From assembly GCA_016946835.1 (NCBI GenBank), contig JACVTC010000066.1, forward strand, positions 786,001-850,000: a DNA stretch of 64,000 nt, read 5' to 3'. The notes below the pieces were generated by a model that made no database searches, was not told the DNA's origin, and saw only the letters and a list, made by a program, of their open reading frames with translations. The DNA is from Neocallimastix lanati (nom. inval.). Lineage: Eukaryota; Neocallimastigomycota; Neocallimastigomycetes; Neocallimastigales; Neocallimastigaceae. A program made the translations under genes and the position numbers. Positions 1 to 12,152 of this stretch are shown here, piece by piece; position 1 is the first letter of the stretch, and each line of letters begins with the position of its first letter.

Positions 1-1835
1 TCACCAAAAATTGATATTAATATTTCTAATAATTCCAATTTTAACAATTCAACCAATACCACTAATAATTTGCAATACGATGATAATCTATACCAAGATA
101 ATCAGTCTCTTACATCAATTGCTCATAACATTATTAAATCTAATGAAAATGAAATTATGGATGATATAATGATTAATAACGATGAAATTAATAATTCTCA
201 TTCTTCCAGAAAACGTCCTTTACCCCCAAATTCTCCCGATTCCAAAACATTTATTCCTTCCACTCTTAGAACTTTAAGAAGAAAGTTGGATATTAATGAT
301 TCTTATATGATCGCTTCTATTCTGATTCTCCAAATAGCTATGATGAAGCCATTAGTTGCAAAAATAAAAATTACTGGATTAATGCCATTAAAGATGAGTT
401 AAATAATTTATATTCAAATAAGATTATGACTTTTGTTTCAAAAGTTCCTCCTGAAAAAAATATTATTTCTACGAAATGGGTTTTTGCTACTAAGAGGGAT
501 AGTAATAATTTTATTTACAAATATAAAGCTCGTCTGGTTGCCAGAGGATTCCGTCAAAAATGGGGTATTGATTATGATCTTACTTATTCCCCAACTTTAA
601 ATATTGATAGTCTTAAACTCATTTTTGCTTTATCTGCTGCTTTTCATTGGGACATTTTTCAACTCGATATTAAGGCTGCTTACCTTAATGCTCCTCTCGA
701 CAAGGATATTTACACTACCATTCCTAAAGGCGATATAAACTTTGGGAGGGGATACTGGAAACTGAACAAAGCATTATATGGCCTTAAGCAATCCGGTAGA
801 CAGTGGTACGAAACAATAAGAAATTTTTTAATTAATAATAATTTTGAACAAATAAAAGCCGAACAATGCATATTCAAACATACAATAAATAATAAAACAA
901 AATGTATAACTGGACTCTATGTCGATGACATGGTCATTGCCGGTGAAATAAAATTTATCAGATATAATATCAAAAATTAAAAGAAAATTCAAAATATCAA
1001 ATTGTGGACCAATCGAATATATTTTAGGTATTAAAGTAGAAAAACAAAATAATAGTTATATAATTTCACAGAAAAGCTTTATTGAAAATATGTTAGAAAA
1101 ATTCAATATAAACAATACTCGAAAAAGAAAAACACCCTGCACAGGAGACAATGATATATCCGAAAATAAAAAGCCTTTCGATAAAACAATATACAAAAGT
1201 GCAATTGGATCTTTAATTTATTTATCAAAATGTACAAGGCCGGAAATCTCTTTCGCTGTAAATAAAGCTTCCAGAAAATGTGAACAACCAACAATTTCAG
1301 ACTGGAACAAAGTAATAAATATTTTAAAATATATAAATAGTACAAAAGATTATAAAATTAAATATGATGGAAAGGGGGAGTTAATTGCATATACGGACTC
1401 AGATTTCGCAGGCGATAAAATTGATAGAAAGTCTACTTCAGGTGGAATTATTTTAATGGGAAAAAGTCCTATATGCTGGATATCTAAAAAACAAACGTGC
1501 GTTGCTACTTCTACCGCAGAGGCCGAATATATAAGTACTTCGGAAAACGTCAAGAAAATATTATGGATAAGAAACATTATTAAAGAAATATTAAATAAGA
1601 AATTAAATATAACAATCTACACTGATAATCAAGCAAGTAAATGTATAATGGAAAATGGTGAAATCATACTAAGTTAAAACATATAGATGTCAGATACCAT
1701 TTCAATAGAGATAACATATTAAAGAAAAGAATAAATCTAAAATATATAGACACGGAAAACATGCTAGACGACATATTAACAAAAGATTCAAATGGTGCAA
1801 AAATACTAAAATTTACAAATAATATTTTTATATAA
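1..1835 (+). pseudogene. Copia pol fragment (linker, RT, RNase H), frameshifted
   Basis: Four reading-frame segments form one broken copia polyprotein. The first (from base 1 to about 315) is an Asn-rich linker with a basic SSRKRPLPP patch. The second (about 315 to 955) holds RT: ARLVARGF, QLDIKAAYLNAPL, KALYGLKQSGRQWY and the catalytic LYVDD near 920. The third (about 955 to 1665) holds RNase H with YTDSDFAGD, RKSTSGG and STAEAEY. The last (about 1665 to 1835) has KHIDVRYHFNRD and the C-terminal tail. Breaks near 315, 955 and 1665 each change frame, so no full product can be made. Family assignment is secure; the element is probably inactive. Codon choice is as AT-rich as its surroundings. 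Confidence 0.85.
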
Positions 1836-1855
1836 AAATCTCATTTGAGGGGGAG

Positions 1856-2144
1856 TGATAACTACTTAATAATTATACTATATATTTATTTATTTATTTA
1901 TTATGTAATTTATTAAAGTGTACTTGTGTTAATGTTTTATGTAAATTAGTTGATACGTTTATTTTATATTGTATAAATTATGTCAACAATCATTTTAATT
2001 ATTTTGTGTAACATGTATTTACGTAACAAATGTATTCATGTGATATTGTCCTATATAAACATCATGAATGTACTATCCACTTCTCTCTTTGTTAACCATA
2101 ATACTTTCGTATTATTATATTAAATAAATAAACAACATATATCA
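1856..2144 (+). repeat. 3' LTR of the copia element
   Basis: The LTR starts TGATAAC right after the polypurine tract and most likely ends ATATCA at 2144, where homology to the B-family LTR begins. It contains a TATATAA box near 2052 and a T/C-rich stretch near 2080. It is about 289 bp, a usual copia LTR length. The exact 3' border is inferred. Confidence 0.65.
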
Positions 2145-2553
2145 ATAATAATATTTAATAGTTATAATAAATAAATTTTTATAATATTTAATAATTTTAA
2201 TAATTTTATAATATTAATAGTTTATAATAATTTTTAGAATAATATTTAATTAATAATTTTAATAATTTTATAATAATTTTTATAATAATATTTAATTAAT
2301 AGTTTTAATAATTTAGTATCTTAAAAGTATAATTTTAATATTTACAATTGTATTTTAATATATACATATATTTAATAATATATCAATAAAGTAATTAATT
2401 AAAATTGATTACATTATTTACAAGTTAAAATTAATTTATATCAAAATAAATTAAATTTTATTATTAAGTTTAGGTTATCAAGAATATAGGAAAGTACAAT
2501 TTAGTAAAGAATTATTAATAATAAAATAAAGGTTATTAATTCATTCTTTACCA
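2145..2553 (-). repeat. Partial LTR, B family (B')
   Basis: This stretch closely matches the last 400 bp of the B-family LTR (26650-27051 and 34400-34799), including the terminal ATTCTTTACCA. The missing part would lie left of the copia insertion. It is the outermost visible member of the LTR stack. Confidence 0.8.
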
Positions 2554-2557
2554 AATG

Positions 2558-3106
2558 TGGTACATTATTTTTATATATTGTACCTTTTATATGATTTGGG
2601 GAAAGCAAGTTGTAAAATTATAAAATAATATATTCTAATAAAAGAAATAAATAAAAAATTATAACACAAAATTAATAATAAATTTTTAATAAATAATAAT
2701 GTGTTACTTTTAAGTCTTTATTTTATTTATAAGTTTTGTTCTTTAAATAAGTACATTTAATTTTATTATAACTTTATTATATCTTTAAATATATATTTTA
2801 ATAATAATATTAACCAAAATATCCTAAATATTTATTCACCCGAATAAATATTTTATAATTCCTATTCTAACTACTATATTCTTTAAAGATATTAGATTAT
2901 TAAGTTCCTCTTTTGTTAATATTTTATCTTTCACTTATTTTTATACTATAATTCTTATTGGTTATCTATTAATTAAAATTATTTTTATTAATATCATATT
3001 TTTATATACTAATTAAACCTTATACCTATTATAATAAAATAACTAAAGAATTATTTATTTTCTTATATCTTTAATAATTTATTCTATTTTAGTGAGTAAC
3101 GTACCA
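2558..3106 (-). repeat. LTR A, 3' copy
   Basis: Starts TGGTAC and ends GTACCA, an inverted pair. It matches 9913-10471. Lengths are 549 and 559 bp; the difference is mostly a short duplicated TTATCTTAAT-like stretch in the other copy. Confidence 0.9.
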
Positions 3107-3956
3107 AGACCCCCCACTTTGTCTAGACTTCGTCCCTTGAAGTCGTGATTTATGGATATAATGGATAAAAATGTTTATAAAAATTAAAAAAAATGTTATT
3201 ATATTCTTTAAATTTTTTTTTTTTTTTTTTTTTTATATTTGAACTATATAACTATATAAATTTTTTTTTTTTTTTTTTTTTTTTTAGGTAAGTAAATTGT
3301 AAAATTATGTTATATTGTTTATAAAATTTTATAAAATTATATACTTGTTTACTAATTTAATTTATATATATTCTGTCTATATATCTTTGTATATTTTAAT
3401 ATTATATTTTACTATTATATTTTACTATTATATTTTACTATTCTATTTTACTATTCTATTTTACTATTCTATTTTACTATTATAATCTATTATTATATTT
3501 TTATTATATTTTATTATTTATATCTAATAAAAGAAATTACTGGATTAGAAATGTGAATTAATTAATTAAACTTTTCAACAATAGCTAAATGTTTATTTTT
3601 GTAAGTTGAAATTCAAACGCGTTTTTTTTTTTTTTTTTTTTTGTCGTTATCTATATTCTGAAGATTATATAATTGTATTATTTATCTATCTCTATAATTT
3701 TTTTTTAAGGCGTGTTATTGTCAAGAAGTTATAGGTTGTATTAAAATATTTTTTTTTTTTTAGATAAAAACCATATTTATTTTATATATATTATTTTTTA
3801 ATTTATAATTGATAATAAATATTAATAAATAAAAAAAAATTCTTATGTAAATATTATTATTATTTTATCTACTTATTAAAAAAAAAACTTGCTATAAATA
3901 TTGTTTTAATTATTTAATAATTATTGTAAATATATTTATATTATCTGATAAGTATC
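3107..3956 (-). other. 3' untranslated region of element A
   Basis: Between the pol stop and the 3' LTR there is no coding sequence. It holds three long poly-T tracts (near 3217, 3260 and 3620), a run of ACTATTATATTTT-like units at 3405-3490, and the polypurine tract next to the LTR. Confidence 0.7.
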
Positions 3957-6900
3957 TTAGTCTTCATTTGTGAGGTTCAGTTCCGTAAAATATGGAATAA
4001 TATTCTTCAGGTGGATATTACGTTCTGCTATTTCACCAGTCGTTGGGTCGCATACTGTCACTGTGTTTAATTCTCTTTTAACAATATGTAATGGTCCTGT
4101 GAAGAATGGGTCTAGCTTCCTTTGATTAAATACTTTCACTAATACTAAGTCCCCTGGTTTATAGTCACTTCTCATTCTTTTGATTTGTTTCCTTCTATCG
4201 GACCAAAGTTTGTTTGCGGTTTCAATATTTCTTATGGCTTCCTTTATCCACTTATCATGTATCAAAAATTTTCTGAACCAGTACTCTTCATCACTTTCCC
4301 ATTCATTTTTCTTTTCAATATTAATGGATAATTCGAAAGGTTGCATATCACTCCTTCCATACAATAATTCGAAGCTACTGTGTTTTGTAACTTCACTTTT
4401 ACAAGTACGTAGTGCCCATAAAGCACTATATAAAGTCTCATCCCAATTCTTATCTTTTTTTCCCAGGATTCGTAGATATTTCCCAATTTCTTTGTTTCTG
4501 TTTTCAACTTCTCCATTCGAGGCTGGATGGTAAGTTGAAATATAGTGAACATAAACATCGTGTAGATCTAAGAATGCTTTTGTTTTATCTGCGGTGAACT
4601 GTGGACCATTGTCTGTTACCAGTATCTTAGGGATACCATGTCTTGAGAATACTTTCTTTAAAAAGTTTATCACGTCATCTGCTTCCGATATTACTAATGG
4701 TTCAGCCTCTACCCATTTGGTTAAATAGTCAACTAGAACAATTATAAATCTATTACCTCTTGGAGTTTCTGGTAGGGGTCCAATTAAATCGAGTCCAACT
4801 CTTGAGAAAGGGTATCCTGGAGGAGTGGCATTATCTTCTGGAAATTGATTTAATGTTTGTGGCTTACATGTTTGGCATTTGTAACAACATCGAATATAAT
4901 TATTAATATCCTTTTTCATATTTTTCCAATAATAATCTCTTTTTAGTCTGTTGTATGTTTTATATACTCCTTCATGGCCAATTTGATGAGCTTGATCAAT
5001 TAATATTAATTTTTCTTCTATGCTTTTCACTATGTACCTTAATTTATCGCCTTGTTTATAATATTCTTTGCCATCAATAATTATTATTCTTTTTTTGATA
5101 TAATCTTCTATAAATTTATTAATACTATTACTATTATTATTATTATTATCACTTATACCATTATCACTATTATCAACTTCATTATTATTGTTATATATAA
5201 TATTTATTGTTTCTTTAGGTTTATCAGAAGTTTCCAATCTAGACAGGGCATCAGCTATGACATTCTTCCTCCCCTCTTGATATTCGACTTTAACATTCAA
5301 GATGGATAATTCCGTAACCCATTTGAGATGTCTACTATTAGTAGGTTCACGATTATTAAATATACCAACAAGCGGTTTATGGTCAGTATAAACTATAGTT
5401 ATAAAAGAATTACCAGTGATAAATTGTTTAAATTTCTGAACACAATGGAAGACAGCTTTACCTTCCAGATCAGTAATACTATAATTTTCTTCCGATTTAC
5501 TTAATGATCTACTTTCATAAAAAATAGGAACCTCAAGATTATTTTTATCTCGTTGTAGAAGAACACCTCCTAGTCCATCTCTAGAAGCATCGGTATGTAT
5601 AATAAATGGTTTAGAAAAATCTGGGGGAGTTAATATAGGTGCTTGTATTAATTTATTTTTTAATTCTACAAATGCTTTAATACATTCTTCGGAAAAGTTA
5701 AATATCGAGTTCTTCTTTAAAAGGTAAAATAATGGTTTTGCTATTTGAGCAAAATTTTTAATAAATTTGCGATAATATCCTATAGCACCAAGAAAAGATT
5801 TAAGTTGTGTAGTATTTTTAGGTGGTAACCAATTAACAATTGTTTTTACTTTTTCCGGTATAGGAGAAATACCATCTGTCGAGAGCTTGTGACCAAGTAG
5901 TGAAACTTCTTTTTTAAAGAATGAACATTTTTCCAAATTAATTTTTAATCCATTGTCTTTTAGTATCTTAAAAACACGACGTAAGTGTAAAATATGTTTA
6001 TTTATATCTTTAGAAAATATAACTATATCATCAATATAAATAAATACACATTCACCGATTAATTCAAAAAATATTTTGTTCATTTCTCTCTGAAAGGTTG
6101 CTGGGGCGTTACATAAACCAAATGGCATTACTCTGAAGTTGTAATTGCCATACATTGTGGTAAATGCAGTCTTTTCTTTATCTTCGGGAGCCATTGGAAT
6201 TTGGTGGTATCCTGAAAAAAGGTCAATGGTAGACAGGATTTGTGAATTATTTCCGATTTGCAAAAGAATTTCATCGATTAAAGGTAATGAATATGAATCT
6301 TTAATTGTTATATTGTTTAATTTACGGTAATCAACGCACATTCTCCAATCTTTATTATTCTTTTTATGTACTAAGACAACAGGAAAGGACAAGGCAGAGA
6401 AAGACGGTTCAATCAACCGATTATTGATGAAAAAAAATGTAAGTATTTCTTTGAGAGCCATAGATTGAGCTTTAGAAAGTTTATATGCTTTCAGTTTTAT
6501 TGGTTTAGCATTTGGAATTAAATTAATTCTATGTGGTAATAATTTAGAAGTTCTGATATAAAACAAATATGTGTAGTAACATATTTGTATATTTAATATT
6601 AACTATTAAATATTAAATTTATATCTTTTTGATAATAATTATTTTATTTTATTTTATTTCAATATGTATTATTATAATTATAATAATTATAATACTTTAT
6701 TTCATATAAAATTTATATAGTTCTATATATTAGAATATATAATTAATATATTACCTATTTCTTATAAATTAAATTATTTATATTAGAAATAGAAAACTCT
6801 CTTGTAAATTTTTAGGAATTAGAATTATTATCTTAATTGTACGAATATTATAATATTATTAATAAAATTTACTAAACTGCAATTATTTAAAACCCACTGC

Positions 6901-8494
6901 TTATAAATTATTGCACATAAAAGTCCCGTATATCAGTTCCAAGGTCATCAGTCTTCACAGCTAATATGTCTTTAAAAATTTCGAATAGCTCTTTTATAGA
7001 GTTCTTATGTTCACTAGGTACGGCATTAATAATATCATTTATTAGATTTTCTTTAACATTAATAGTTTGTTCTAATTGTTTATCCTTATTCTGAATAACT
7101 ATAGTAAGTAGTAAGGGTGTAGATGCATTTGTGTTTTCTTTATTAATTTCTTCTCCTGAGTCAATTGGATTTTTCAGATTAATATTGTAGTAAAGGTCAG
7201 CTAATTTCTTGTAAGTATTATCTTCATTAATATAATATAATGAGTCATTAACTAGGTTAATATCAAACCTATTTTTCTTTAATGAATCAACTCCAATTAG
7301 AATGTCGAAAAGGTCATCTTTTTCAATTACTCTAAAATAATCTTGGAAAGTCTTGTCTCCTATAGTTATTTCTAGCTCATATATTTCGGATTCAATCGTC
7401 GAGTTTGAACAAGCTTGAAAAATAGTTTCTGAGATTCTTCCTATGGCAGGTTTGTTTATATTATATTTTTCTAAAGCAGATCTTGTAATAGCATTAACAC
7501 TAGCGCAAGTATCTAAAAATATCTCACAATTGGTATTTTCAACTTTTCCTTTTACTTTAATTATTTTAAATTTATTAACTATTGTCATCACATTATTAAT
7601 AGCATTACTTTTAAGAGTAAGCTTCAAAGCTTTACTAAATGCTGTTCTGAATTTTGGGAATAGATCAAGTAAGTATCCTAATTTAGTAATAACTTCAGTA
7701 GATGCAACTTCTTTTAATAGATCTTGTATTAAATAATCATCAAATTGTTCTATTAATTTAATATGTTTTTCTTTAGATTCTTTGTTGTTACTTAACGAAG
7801 GTGGAGATTTCTTTGCATTTTCAATAATATCTTTAATTCTTTCTTCATGATTGTTTCTTTTACTCGTTTTAATATTCTTCTCGGCTATAATTGAGGGATC
7901 TAAGTACTCCAATTTTTCGGTTTGATTACTATTAGAGGTAGTTTTATTATTTTTATCTAAAGTAGTATTCTTATCTACTGTATTTGTAGACTTATTTTTA
8001 TTAATTTCATTATTTTGTATACTATCTTCAATATCATCTTTAATCATAATTACATCTTCAATTGGTAAAGTATTAGTTTCCATATTTTGATCCTTTTGGT
8101 TATGCACCTTTTTTCCTTCATTAAGACAAGCGTCATATTTGTTGTTATGTCTCATAGCTGCTGTTTGAATCGGCGTCGGATTATTCTTTAATGTATCATT
8201 GGATTTCTCTCCATTATAAGGAATGGACCTTACGTTTTTTTCTTTTTGTTTTCTGACAGCTGGTGCAAGAACTTCAATTGGTTTATTAATATGTAAAGGT
8301 TGATAATTTGATATTGATTTATTATGGTTATTCATATTATTATTATTAATATATTTATTATTAATATTGTTACTATTATTATTAATATTGTTACTATTAT
8401 TATTAATATTTCTATTATGATGATAACAATTATTAGCATTGTCTTCCATGTGGTTGGTTTGTTTACTGGAAGTTATCCTTCTCCCATTTAGTGG
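3957..8494 (-). pseudogene. Pol of element A (PR-RT-RNase H-IN), split by an insertion
   Basis: Entered by -1 frameshift from gag at 8494. The N-terminal part is Asn-rich and carries a protease motif LDTCASVNAI at about 7500 (D-T-C in place of the usual D-T-G). Reading stops at 6908 inside an inserted 353-bp repeat, then resumes cleanly at 6566. The second part has RT (RMCVDYRKLN; catalytic YIDD near 6030), RNase H (HTDASRDGLGGVLLQ), an integrase zinc domain (H near 4985, CYKCQTC near 4880) and the integrase catalytic triad (LDLIGPL, TDNGPQF, GEVENRN). It ends with a GPL motif and no chromodomain. Outside the insertion the frame is open, so the break is recent. Confidence 0.9.
6564..6916. mobile_element. 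353-bp insertion in pol of element A
   Basis: The inserted DNA is flanked by ATAAAA on both sides (6558-6563 and 6917-6922), which looks like a target-site duplication. Removing it would join the two pol parts in one frame. The insert is AT-rich and noncoding, with TGTG near its left end and CACA at its right end, like a small solo LTR or MITE. A second, diverged copy lies at 50061-50447. Confidence 0.75.
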
Positions 8495-8500
8495 TTTAAA
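8468..8500 (-). promoter_or_regulatory. -1 frameshift site of element A (slippery heptamer and hairpin)
   Basis: Read on the minus strand, the gag frame ends TCT TTA AAC CAC TAA. T TTA AAC (8494-8500) is a classic X XXY YYZ slippery heptamer in the correct phase. Slipping back one base enters the pol frame directly. Eight bases later GGGAG can pair with CUUCC (one G-U pair) around an 8-base loop (8468-8485). Spacing and layout match known -1 frameshift signals and recur in elements B, D and E. Confidence 0.85.
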
Positions 8501-9669
8501 GATTTGTTGATCATTTCCCTTTCTTCCATTTCCGCTAATTGTTTGAACGAATAGGGGCAGTTTGAAGCCTTGTGCCCATTTTGGAAACAACGGAAACAAG
8601 TAGTTTTCCTATTTTGGTAGTCTTTATTAAAACTTTTATTATATTCCTTATTTGAAATAACCCCTGGATTTCTATTTATGGTAGTTGTAAATATATTAGC
8701 ATCAATACCGTTATTATTGTCATATACTTTACTATTTTGAGAAACTGCGGTAGCTATATTGTTGGTATTGTTATCGTTACTAATATTATTGTTTTTATAA
8801 TTGTAATTAGAGTTATTATTATTTTGCATTCTATTAGGTAAATAATTATAATTATAGTTGTTGTTATCCATGATATTATTCATATTTTGATTGACGTTAG
8901 TATTATAATTATTATTGAGGTTCATAAATCTTGAACCATTACTAAAGTTTCGGTTGTTCCTTCTAAAAGGTGGACGAAAATTATTATTGTAAACATTTCT
9001 ATTAGTACTTTGATTTATATTATGTTGATAAGAAGGTTCTCCATAAAAATTTTGATAAAATGGGTGATTCATTATAGGACTATCCAAATTTTGCACAAAC
9101 ATTAAATTAGATCTATTCTTATTATTATCTTGCCCAATATTACTAATTATTTCTTTTTCAGCTTCTTCGGATACTTCAGCTACCTTAAAAGCTTCAGATA
9201 AAGTTTCGCATTCGGTTGTCATAACTCTTGAACAAGGAAAGACCCGTGTACTTATAGCAGTAGTATAGTCCTTTATTGAAATTAGTTTTTGATATTCTCT
9301 TGGTAGGCCTTTATATAATATTTTATATCTATGATTAAATTTTTTTATAGTTTCTTTATTATTAATTTTTAATGATTTTAATACTGCACATTTATCATTA
9401 GGTGTGATGTGCAAGTACTCCTCAACGGCAGCTTGGATTTCTTTGAAGCTGGGATATCTAACTTCGTTTCCATTCTTACTTTTTAAAGAGTTTAAGGCCC
9501 CATGCATGTCTTCTTCGACTGCTTCTTTGGCCCAGACAAAAATTCTTCTTGGTTCCACAACATCGTAGAGCTCCATCACTCTGACGAATTCATGCATCCA
9601 TCCATCAACATCTTTTCCATAGTCGATGAGATTTGGTAATGCTTTCTGTAATTTGGCAGCGTGAATCAT
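8488..9669 (-). CDS. Gag of element A, with CCHC zinc knuckle
   Basis: A 393-residue structural protein of the virus-like particle. It opens MIHAAKLQKALPNL. A capsid-type helical region fills about residues 1-180, a long Asn/Tyr/Arg-rich low-complexity stretch follows (about 190-340), and a nucleocapsid zinc knuckle CFRCFQNGHKASNC (C-x2-C-x4-H-x4-C) lies near the end. The ATG at 9669 is 243 bases inside the 5' LTR and is the first in frame. The C-terminal end overlaps pol, joined by the frameshift site at 8494-8500. The frame is intact. Family assignment rests on position and the knuckle; the capsid fold is inferred. Confidence 0.88.
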   Translation of the reverse strand: MIHAAKLQKALPNLIDYGKDVDGWMHEFVRVMELYDVVEPRRIFVWAKEAVEEDMHGALNSLKSKNGNEVRYPSFKEIQAAVEEYLHITPNDKCAVLKSLKINNKETIKKFNHRYKILYKGLPREYQKLISIKDYTTAISTRVFPCSRVMTTECETLSEAFKVAEVSEEAEKEIISNIGQDNNKNRSNLMFVQNLDSPIMNHPFYQNFYGEPSYQHNINQSTNRNVYNNNFRPPFRRNNRNFSNGSRFMNLNNNYNTNVNQNMNNIMDNNNYNYNYLPNRMQNNNNSNYNYKNNNISNDNNTNNIATAVSQNSKVYDNNNGIDANIFTTTINRNPGVISNKEYNKSFNKDYQNRKTTCFRCFQNGHKASNCPYSFKQLAEMEEREMINKSLNH

Positions 9670-9892
9670 GATAAATAGAATTTATTAAAAAAAGTAATAT
9701 AAAATAGTTATATTTATTTATAATATAATAATTGTTTTGTAAAAAAAAAATGAAGAAACAAAAAAATAAAAATTGTTTTATAATAATATAATAAATGCTT
9801 TTGTACTATAAATATATAAAATAAAAAAAAAAGAATGAATTAAAGTAAAGTAATTTCTCTTATTATTTTCATATTATTTTATCTTGCTTCCA

Positions 9893-9908
9893 CCCGGATT
9901 CTCCACCA
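9893..9908 (-). other. Primer-binding site of element A
   Basis: On the minus strand, TGGTGGAGAATCCGGG starts 4 bases inside the 5' LTR. It begins TGG, complementary to a tRNA CCA end. Elements B, D and E start with the same TGGTGGAGA. The short leader (9670-9892) is otherwise AT-rich. Confidence 0.75.
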
Positions 9909-9912
9909 ATTT

Positions 9913-10471
9913 TGGTACGTTATTTTTATATATTGTACCTTTTATATGATTTGGGGAAAGCAAGTTGTAAAATTATAAAATAATATATTCTAATAAAAGA
10001 AATAAATAAAAAATTATAACACAAAATTAATAATAAATTTTTAATAAATAATAATGTGTTACTTTTAAGTCTTTATTTTATTTATAAGTTTTGTTCTTTA
10101 AATAAGTACATTTAATTTTATTATAACTTTATTATATCTTTAAATATATATTTTAATAATAATATTAACCAAAATATCCTAAATATTTATTCACCCGAAT
10201 AAATATTTTATAATTCCTATTCTAACTATTATATTCTTTAAAGATATTAGATTATTAAGTTCCTCTTTTGTTAATATTTTATCTTTCACTTATTTTTATA
10301 CTATAATTTATCTTAATTCTTATTGGTTATCTATTAATTAAAATTATTTTTATTAATATCATATTTTTATATACTAATTAAACCTTATACCTATTATAAT
10401 AAAATAACTAAAGAATTATTTATTTTCTTATATTTTTAATAATTTATTCTATTTTAGTGAGTAACGTACCA
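9913..10471 (-). repeat. LTR A, 5' copy
   Basis: Starts TGGTACG and ends CGTACCA. It matches the 2558-3106 copy apart from scattered substitutions and one indel of about 10 bp. On the minus strand this is the promoter-bearing 5' LTR. Confidence 0.9.
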
Positions 10472-10475
10472 ACAA

Positions 10476-11265
10476 TGGTATGGTTCATATAATTTTAGGA
10501 ATATAATAATAATTAACACAAATAATAAAATTACAATAAAAAAAAAAAATTTGTTTTAAAATCAATATTTATTTATTTAAATTTATAAAAGAAAAATAAT
10601 AATATAATTATTTATTTAATAAAAAGAAAGTTATTGATTATATTTTATTTCACTAAAAATTACATGTATTTATATTTTTTTATCAAATTAAAATTTGTAA
10701 AGCCTAACTATTTTTTTTAATAAACTAATTACTAATTATTTTTATAAATAAAACATTTAAATTGAAATTGAATTATTATTTTAGTTAATAATATTATTGT
10801 TATAAATAGTAGTTATATATTATTGAATTATTAATTATTTAATAATAGTTTAATACTAATATATATAAAATAAAAATAAAGAGATTATACAGAATATTTT
10901 ATTGAGGTTTAGTTAAATTTAGTAATTAAAAATAAATTTAAATTGATAACGAAAATTTTAATAACTAATTAAATAGATTTGATTATTTTTAATATAACAT
11001 AATACAAAAGAAATATAATATTAATTTATTAAGTGGGCAAGGACAATATTCTTGGCTAAAGATTTTTAATACATTATAACGGAATCGGATCGATAATTCA
11101 AAAAGGAATTATAAGTTAATTAGTGATTTATTAACTTAAGATTTCTATTTAGTAATATTTGAAGAATATTGGAAAGTTCCAATTATATAGAATAGAATAA
11201 TCTATAAGGTTAGAATAATTTATATTATTCTAGCACAATTAGTATTATTTGTTCATTCTGTATTA
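10476..11265. repeat. Solo LTR C1
   Basis: Starts TGGTATGG and ends CTGTATTA. Two other copies lie at 23538-24323 and 41696-42482, all close to 790 bp and nearly identical over their length. No internal sequence accompanies any copy, as expected after LTR-LTR recombination. It is flanked by (a)acaa on the left and acaag on the right. Confidence 0.88.
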
Positions 11266-11270
11266 ACAAG

Positions 11271-12148
11271 TGATAAATTTTAGAAATTATCTTAATTTTA
11301 ATATAGAATTAAAAAGTGATAATTTCAATTTATTTTAATAATAACTATATAAGTTATTTATGAATTAAAAAAAATGTTTTATTAAAAATAACACTAAAAA
11401 TTTGGTTTATTAGAACACTTGTTTTCTAATATTTTATTTTATAAATCTTTTATTAAAATTTATTAAACATTATAAAAATTAAAAGTGATTATTAAAATTA
11501 TAAAATTAATTAATAATAATAATAATAATAATATTTACATGAAATATTTACAAGTATTTATATTTTTCTTTAAAATTAAACTATTTATAATTTATAAATA
11601 AAAAGAATAATTAAATAAAATAAAAGTAATAAAAATAATAATAAAATAAATATTTAATAATAAAATAAATAAATTTGTTTATTATAAAAATAATATTTAT
11701 AATAAAGCATATAATAATAATATAACTATTTTCTTTTATGTTTAATTTTTTTTTTTTTTTTTTTATTAGTAATCATTAATACAATTTTTAATCTGGAATT
11801 TTCCAAAGAAATAATTAATATTGATAAATTTAATATTAATAAAAGAATTATTGATAAGATTTTGATAAACTATTAAGAAAATTGATAAAATAAACTATAT
11901 AATATTGATAAGGATTTTAATAATAATAAAATATAGATAAGAATAATAAAAGTAGTATAGATAAGGAATTAATATTAAATACACTTTTTTAAATAGTATA
12001 ATTTAATTTGTACTAATTAGGAATATAGATGAATTTATTAGAATATAGAAAGTTCCAAAAGAATAAAGAATCAATTAATTTATTTAAGGGTTAAATAAAT
12101 CATTTAAGATGAATAACCAAAAGAACATTATTTGGGCATTCTTTATCA
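11271..12148. repeat. Probable solo LTR F
   Basis: An 878-bp AT-rich noncoding stretch between two stack junctions. It begins TGATAAA and ends TTTATCA, a perfect inverted terminal pair, with acaag before and acaa after. Its end (CATTCTTTATCA) resembles the ends of LTR families E and B. There is no second copy in the window, so this rests on termini and flanks. Confidence 0.65.
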
Positions 12149-12152
12149 ACAA

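Larger units (their letters stand above)
1..2144 (+). mobile_element. Ty1/copia retrotransposon, 3' part, decayed
   Basis: The element runs in from the left edge of the window. It shows the end of integrase or the integrase-RT linker, reverse transcriptase, RNase H, a polypurine tract at 1847-1855 (GAGGGGGAG) and a 3' LTR starting TGATAAC at 1856. The domain order RT then RNase H, with no integrase after them, is copia-type rather than gypsy-type. The sequence after the LTR (from 2145) matches the inside of the B-family LTR (compare 26650-27051), so the element appears to have inserted into an older LTR. The 5' half lies outside the window, so its target duplication cannot be checked. Confidence 0.85.
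2558..10471 (-). mobile_element. Ty3/gypsy retrotransposon A, full length
   Basis: Two near-identical LTRs (2558-3106 and 9913-10471) flank gag and pol on the minus strand. The primer-binding site is at 9893-9908, and a polypurine tract (minus strand, AAAGTGGGGGG) lies at 3110-3120, just inside the 3' LTR. Gag (8488-9669) is intact. Pol is intact apart from a 353-bp insertion at 6564-6916. The LTRs differ by a few substitutions and one indel of about 10 bp, so insertion is recent. The flanks are aatg (left) and acaa (right), which do not form a clean duplication. That fits stacked insertions or later change. Confidence 0.92.

Noticed and set aside
6564-6916. The interruption of pol in element A as an intron
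   Set aside because: The minus-strand donor would be GTGCAA and no AG lies at the join that restores the frame. The flanking ATAAAA repeats fit insertion better.
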